Shown: positions 60,347 to 64,000 of the stretch, in pieces | How positions within the stretch are numbered: position 1 is the first letter of the stretch | How the letters are laid out: every line of letters begins with the position of its first letter | Assembly: GCA_020634035.1 (NCBI GenBank) | Contig: JACKCM010000009.1 | Location: 1-64,000 of the forward strand | Origin: Candidatus Obscuribacterales bacterium | GTDB lineage: Bacteria; Cyanobacteriota; Vampirovibrionia; Obscuribacterales; Obscuribacteraceae | DNA length: 64,000 bases | Direction of reading: 5' to 3' | Notes under the pieces: generated by a model | Told to the model about the DNA's origin: nothing | Databases searched by the model: none | What the model saw: only the letters and a program-made list of their open reading frames with translations | Position numbers and translations under genes: made by a program

Positions 60347-60517
60347 CCCCCCTATTGTTTGTTCTGCTTGGAAAAAAACTTTGTCTTATTGAAATTGTGC
60401 CAGCCAGGTCTCAGATTACCTGCCCTCCAGCGGCGGAGAAGGAGAGCAGGTTTTTCTGAGGTCACGGGAAAGATCAACTGGGCAGAAAGATCTTTGAGTT
60501 CCCGGAATGCTTTGTCG

Positions 60518-60961
60518 TCAACTTACTTTTAGATATTTAGAGGGCTTTTGCGGCACCTCATCCGGATTTTCTTTTCTCTCTTTGAGGGCAGCGAGCTTTC
60601 TCTCTCTGATAGCTTCCAGCTTTTTCAAAATTGCCTCTTTCAGCTCAGGATCAAGCTCTTTTTTGCCTGTATTTTTATCGGGATCTTTCTCATTTGCCTC
60701 GGCGAGTTTTTTCGCCTCGATTATCTTCTTAGCCTCCGCATCGCTTACAGCCGTTTTTTTCTCGGTTTTAGAATAAATATCCTCGAACTCGAGCTCTTTG
60801 AGATCTTTAGATTCACCGGATACATGTTTCCCCATCTCTTTCCCCAGAGGTTTCATATCATCCAGCCAGATTTTGCCGGAGAGATTGGTCTCACCTTTAT
60901 CAACTTGACTCTCTAAAACCTTTGGAGACTCGAGATGATTTCCTTGAGCTTTGGTTGACAT
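60518..60961 (-). CDS. Charged, helical small protein, unknown
   Basis: A 147-residue, Lys- and Glu-rich protein with no signal peptide. Residues 70-130 (AEAKKIIEAKKLAEANEKDP and ILKKLEAIRERKLAALKERK) are likely one long helix or coiled coil. GAGG lies eight bases before ATG 60961. No family is recognised. Confidence 0.55.
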   Translation of the reverse strand: MSTKAQGNHLESPKVLESQVDKGETNLSGKIWLDDMKPLGKEMGKHVSGESKDLKELEFEDIYSKTEKKTAVSDAEAKKIIEAKKLAEANEKDPDKNTGKKELDPELKEAILKKLEAIRERKLAALKERKENPDEVPQKPSKYLKVS

Positions 60962-61094
60962 GGAACTATCCTCTTACATTAGAAACGGGGTTAAGAACCG
61001 GGACACTGCAATCGGCTCCCTTTCCATGCTTTCAATTTACAACCGGGTTGTATTCGATTGGTGACTGATTTGTGTTCGATTTGTGACTGGATAG

Positions 61095-62888
61095 CTATGC
61101 TATCGAGAGCTTGAAACGGCAGCCTTCTCCCGGTCGGCTCTCGACCCACAGAGTAAAGCCGTGAGCGTCGGCTATGCTTCGGGCTATAGCCAGGCCAAGC
61201 CCGGAGCCTACGGTTTTACGGACACTTGTAGTACCTGCCTGGAAGAAACGGTCGAAAACCCTCTCCAGAAGGTCCTCGGCAATCCCCGGTCCGTGATCCG
61301 CCACGGTTATGGTCAGTGCAGCGCTGTCACTGTCTTCTACTAGAATATCTATCTTGCCCCCGCTCTCAGAGAACTTGATAGCGTTAGCCAGTAAATTGCC
61401 CAGTAGACGCTCGAATTTCTCCCGGTCGGCAATAATCTTGCGCTCGGTCTTAGCTATAGCCACCTCGATTTTTTCCTCTTCCAGAATAGAAAGATGAAGG
61501 TCACGACAGGCGTTGAGACTCTCATAAAGATCGAACTCTTCTTTAATAAGCTCCATAGAGCCGGCGCGATATTTTTCTATATCGAGCAGATCATTAACAA
61601 GACTGGTCATCCTGCCCAGGTTGCGGATACCTGATTTGACGAATTTGTTTCCCTTTTCAGAAAGTTCGCCGAGGGAGCCCCCTTCGAGAAATTCAAAAAT
61701 ATTGCTGACCGTATTCAGAGGCGTTCTAAGATCGTGGGTGACCATGGCCACCACCTCTTGCCGCAGCCTCTCCGCCTCTTTGCGCTCGGTTATATCATGC
61801 ACCACCAGAAAGATGGATTGATCCTCTGCTGCATAGTGCGCCGATGCCACCACATCAAGGATTCTGCCGTCTACATGTTTGAGCCTGGTTTCGAAACGGC
61901 TGCCTTCTCGACCTTCTTTGATACCATCGAGCTGATTCAAAAAATCCGCCATAGAAGAAGGTTCCACCAGATCAACCGCTGCGGTCATGAGCAGGTCGTC
62001 GCGACCATAGCCGCACAATTCTTCTATATATGGATTGATGGCGCTTATCTTGCCGGAGTCATTTATAGAACAGATCAAATCCCTGGCGTTATCAATGAGA
62101 GCGCGCTCTTTGCGCCGGGCTTCTTTCAGGTCTCTTGCCATATCATGAAATACCCTGTCCAACCGGGCCAGTTCATCGTCGCCGGGTAATGCCGGATGAA
62201 GCGGAAGATCGCTTGCCAGTCTATAGGTGTTTTCATTTAAGCGTCTGATTCTGCCGGTAATAGACTGGGTTAGATAAGTCGCGGCAAAAAGGGCGATGAC
62301 CAGATTGGCACCACCGGCAAGCAGCATCGCCTGCTGCATGTTCTGGCGGATATGAGCCTGGACCTCAGGACTTTCGTCGGCATAGCGCTTCTCTTTTCTC
62401 GCCATACTGAGAAGCTCCGAACTCAAAAGATTGCGCGATGAGTTGTGCAGACGCTTCCAGAGCGCCTTTCTCATATCGTGCTCCCCTTCTTCAGAGCGCT
62501 TCATAGAGACATCTATTTGAGACAAAAGCTTCATGGTCTGCCGACCGGCATTCTCGGCTTCCACCACCAGGGCATGTTGTTCGGCATTATCGCGAGTCAA
62601 TTCATTGAGCTCACGATAATGCCCCTTGAGCTTGGCGGTCAAATCAGTGAGCACCGAAGAGTCCGGCATGCGAAAATCGCGCTCTTCCGAGCCATAATAC
62701 ATGGCAGCATAAAAAACATCGTTGGATAGCTGGGTTACGACCTCGGATATTTTGTTTGCCCGGGTAGCCCGCTTCAGTTCAGTTTCAGCCTCTTCTTGCA
62801 AGGCGCTCAGCCATATCAAAGAGCCCAGTTGAAAGAGCAGCGGGGTCACCACGAGAATAAGTACCTGAGCTGTCAGAGGCAGTCGCAA
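61095..62888 (-). CDS. Sensor histidine kinase (TM-HAMP-PAS-HisKA-HATPase)
   Basis: A 597-residue kinase. Membrane segments lie near 8-28 and 190-210, with a helical outside domain between; a HAMP-like linker follows (SITGRIRRLNENTYRL), then a PAS domain (about 265-375), HisKA with VTHDLRTPLNTVSNI and a HATPase with NLLANAIKFSES and GSGLGLAIA. It is divergent from the OmpR-type regulator at 62997 and most likely acts on it. Confidence 0.9.
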   Translation of the reverse strand: MRLPLTAQVLILVVTPLLFQLGSLIWLSALQEEAETELKRATRANKISEVVTQLSNDVFYAAMYYGSEERDFRMPDSSVLTDLTAKLKGHYRELNELTRDNAEQHALVVEAENAGRQTMKLLSQIDVSMKRSEEGEHDMRKALWKRLHNSSRNLLSSELLSMARKEKRYADESPEVQAHIRQNMQQAMLLAGGANLVIALFAATYLTQSITGRIRRLNENTYRLASDLPLHPALPGDDELARLDRVFHDMARDLKEARRKERALIDNARDLICSINDSGKISAINPYIEELCGYGRDDLLMTAAVDLVEPSSMADFLNQLDGIKEGREGSRFETRLKHVDGRILDVVASAHYAAEDQSIFLVVHDITERKEAERLRQEVVAMVTHDLRTPLNTVSNIFEFLEGGSLGELSEKGNKFVKSGIRNLGRMTSLVNDLLDIEKYRAGSMELIKEEFDLYESLNACRDLHLSILEEEKIEVAIAKTERKIIADREKFERLLGNLLANAIKFSESGGKIDILVEDSDSAALTITVADHGPGIAEDLLERVFDRFFQAGTTSVRKTVGSGLGLAIARSIADAHGFTLWVESRPGEGCRFKLSIA

Positions 62889-62996
62889 TTTCTCGAATTC
62901 TCCCGGGTGCCTTGCAAAATCATTTCATCAGGTTATATTCTTGTCTGGGAACTCCGTATTTTGCAAGCTGCGGCTATTATCAAGAGCAAGAGGCAG

Positions 62997-63674
62997 ATGG
63001 CTAAAATCCTGCTGGTGGAAGATGATGAAGACTTTGCCCTTACATTAATTGCGGGGCTGAGTAATGAAAGGCATACTGTAGAACATGCCCTGGACGGTGA
63101 CCTGGCTGTCGACCTGCTTAGCTGCACCGAGTTCGATGTGGTGATTCTAGACTGGGACCTGCCTTCTATGAACGGCATAGAAGTACTGCGCGCTTTCAGA
63201 AACAGAGGCGGCAAAACCCCGGTTTTGATGCTGACAGGAAAGAGCGACATCACAGATAAAGAGACCGGTCTCGATACCGGTGCCGATGATTATCTGACCA
63301 AGCCATTCGATATGCGAGAGCTGGTGGCAAGAATCCGCGCCCTGCTAAGACGACCCGGAGCCACCGTAGAGAATGTCCTCAGAGCCCGGGATCTGGTGCT
63401 CGACCCTGTTAAACACAGGCTTACCAAAGACGGCAAAGAGGTACATCTTCTGCCCCGGGATTTTGCTCTATTAGAGTTCTTCATGCGAAATCAAGATCAA
63501 GTATTTTCTGCGGACACGCTTTTGTCAAGGGTCTGGCATGCCGATTCGGATGCATCATCCGAAGGTCTGAGAGCGGCCATTAGAAGAATCCGTAAGAACG
63601 TGGACGGCGATGCCGAACTATCAGATTCGATTATCGAAAATATCTCGAGAGTGGGCTACAGGCTGCGAACCTGA
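62997..63674 (+). CDS. OmpR-type response regulator
   Basis: A 225-residue regulator. The start is at ATG 62997; longer frames overlap the divergent kinase. LLVEDDED, ILDWDLPSMNG (phospho-Asp) and LTKPFDMRELVARI form the receiver; residues 125-225 are the winged-helix DNA-binding domain (LLPRDFALLEFFMRNQDQV, RVWHADSD and IENISRVGYRL). It should control genes in response to the divergent histidine kinase. Confidence 0.92.
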   Translation: MAKILLVEDDEDFALTLIAGLSNERHTVEHALDGDLAVDLLSCTEFDVVILDWDLPSMNGIEVLRAFRNRGGKTPVLMLTGKSDITDKETGLDTGADDYLTKPFDMRELVARIRALLRRPGATVENVLRARDLVLDPVKHRLTKDGKEVHLLPRDFALLEFFMRNQDQVFSADTLLSRVWHADSDASSEGLRAAIRRIRKNVDGDAELSDSIIENISRVGYRLRT

Positions 63675-63684
63675 TCACATCAGA

Positions 63685-64000
63685 TCAAGCAAGGTAGCGA
63701 AACCATAGATAGAAAGATGCTATAGCCAGAGACTCGAGCATTACAAAACCGCCCACTAGAGTAAACTCCATAAAACTGAGAGGCATCCCCCGGGAATGGG
63801 CCATATCTGCCACCACGACATTGGCGGTGGCACCGATAAGCGAGCCGTTGCCGCCCAGGCAGGCACCCAGGGCTAGAGCCCACCAGAGAGCATCGCTGGA
63901 CACAGTATGCTCCTGTACTGTCCTCACCAACGGTATCATGGTGGCAGTGTAGGGGATATTATCGATTATGGCCGAGAGAATGCCGGAGATCCAGAGAATG
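63685..64000 (-). CDS. ArsB/NhaD-type permease, 5' part outside window
   Basis: The C-terminal 105 residues of a membrane protein that enters from the right edge. WISGILSAIIDNIPYTAT, ALALGACLGGNGSLIGATAN and a last membrane segment (FVMLESLAIASFYLWF) match the ArsB/NhaD anion/sodium-proton permease superfamily (DNxPxT and GGN..LIGA signatures). It probably moves an anion or Na+/H+ across the inner membrane. Confidence 0.85.
   Translation of the reverse strand, partial: ILWISGILSAIIDNIPYTATMIPLVRTVQEHTVSSDALWWALALGACLGGNGSLIGATANVVVADMAHSRGMPLSFMEFTLVGGFVMLESLAIASFYLWFRYLA

Noticed and set aside
1..64000. tRNA, rRNA, CRISPR array, insertion sequence or att site.
   Set aside because: I looked for cloverleaf patterns, repeat-spacer structure and transposase-like proteins in gaps and found none; a covariance-model search was not possible.

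Overview
The window is a stretch of bacterial chromosome with about 57 protein-coding genes on both strands. I see no rRNA, tRNA, CRISPR array or transposase. Signal peptides, lipoproteins, a Tat-type leader, TonB-like C-terminal domains, an outer-sphere D,D-carboxypeptidase and many two-component and Ser/Thr kinase genes point to a large-genome, diderm-type environmental bacterium. The mix of kinase plus leucine-rich repeats, RDD plus WG repeats, TPR proteins, GTP-dependent PEP carboxykinase and HDAC-like deacylases, with frequent TTG starts, makes me think of the Obscuribacterales/Melainabacteria group. That placement is an impression from gene content only and was not tested.

Layout. Positions 1-6450 are visibly more A+T-rich than the rest. 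They carry short, mostly unrecognised secreted or membrane proteins, one M23 peptidase and a diverged 180-bp duplication (847-1026 and 3120-3300). Positions 6461-13935 hold TonB_C/TPR proteins, an HDAC-family deacylase, an M3 peptidase and a TPR lipoprotein. Positions 14054-19429 form a tight operon: a GrdB-like protein with an in-frame TGA and a SECIS-like hairpin, a TusA-like protein, a DsrE-like protein, a TusA-MetE fusion and a Ser/Thr kinase. Positions 19527-30629 hold an RDD/WG protein, a PBP4-type carboxypeptidase, an HxlR regulator with twin operators, a DinB-like protein, a universal stress protein, an MFS transporter, two DUF2059-like proteins, a degenerate phosphatase-SUI1 fusion and PEP carboxykinase.

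Positions 31947-36450 hold a second gene with an in-frame TGA and a textbook SECIS-like hairpin. It is followed by a rhodanese-like/methyltransferase fusion, cysteine synthase and glutaminyl-tRNA synthetase. Positions 37051-43041 carry MscS, hemerythrin, a thioredoxin-like protein, an amidohydrolase and a cupin. Positions 43106-48654 are an overlapping response regulator/hybrid kinase/response regulator phosphorelay. Positions 48754-56343 hold a DJ-1 family protein, a Cys/Met-metabolism PLP enzyme and a four-gene operon (lysine 2,3-aminomutase, two ATP-grasp ligases, a GNAT-HDAC-GNAT fusion). The remainder carries a YeaQ-type membrane protein, a second kinase-LRR protein, a secreted metalloprotease-like protein, a two-component pair and the end of an ArsB/NhaD-type permease.

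The strongest candidates for undescribed biology are the two selenocysteine-like loci, the selenoprotein/TusA/DsrE/MetE-like operon (a likely sulfur or selenium and methyl transfer system) and the beta-lysine operon with its acetylase-deacylase-acetylase protein. No selA, selB, selC or selD gene lies in the window, so selenocysteine decoding is inferred from sequence alone.
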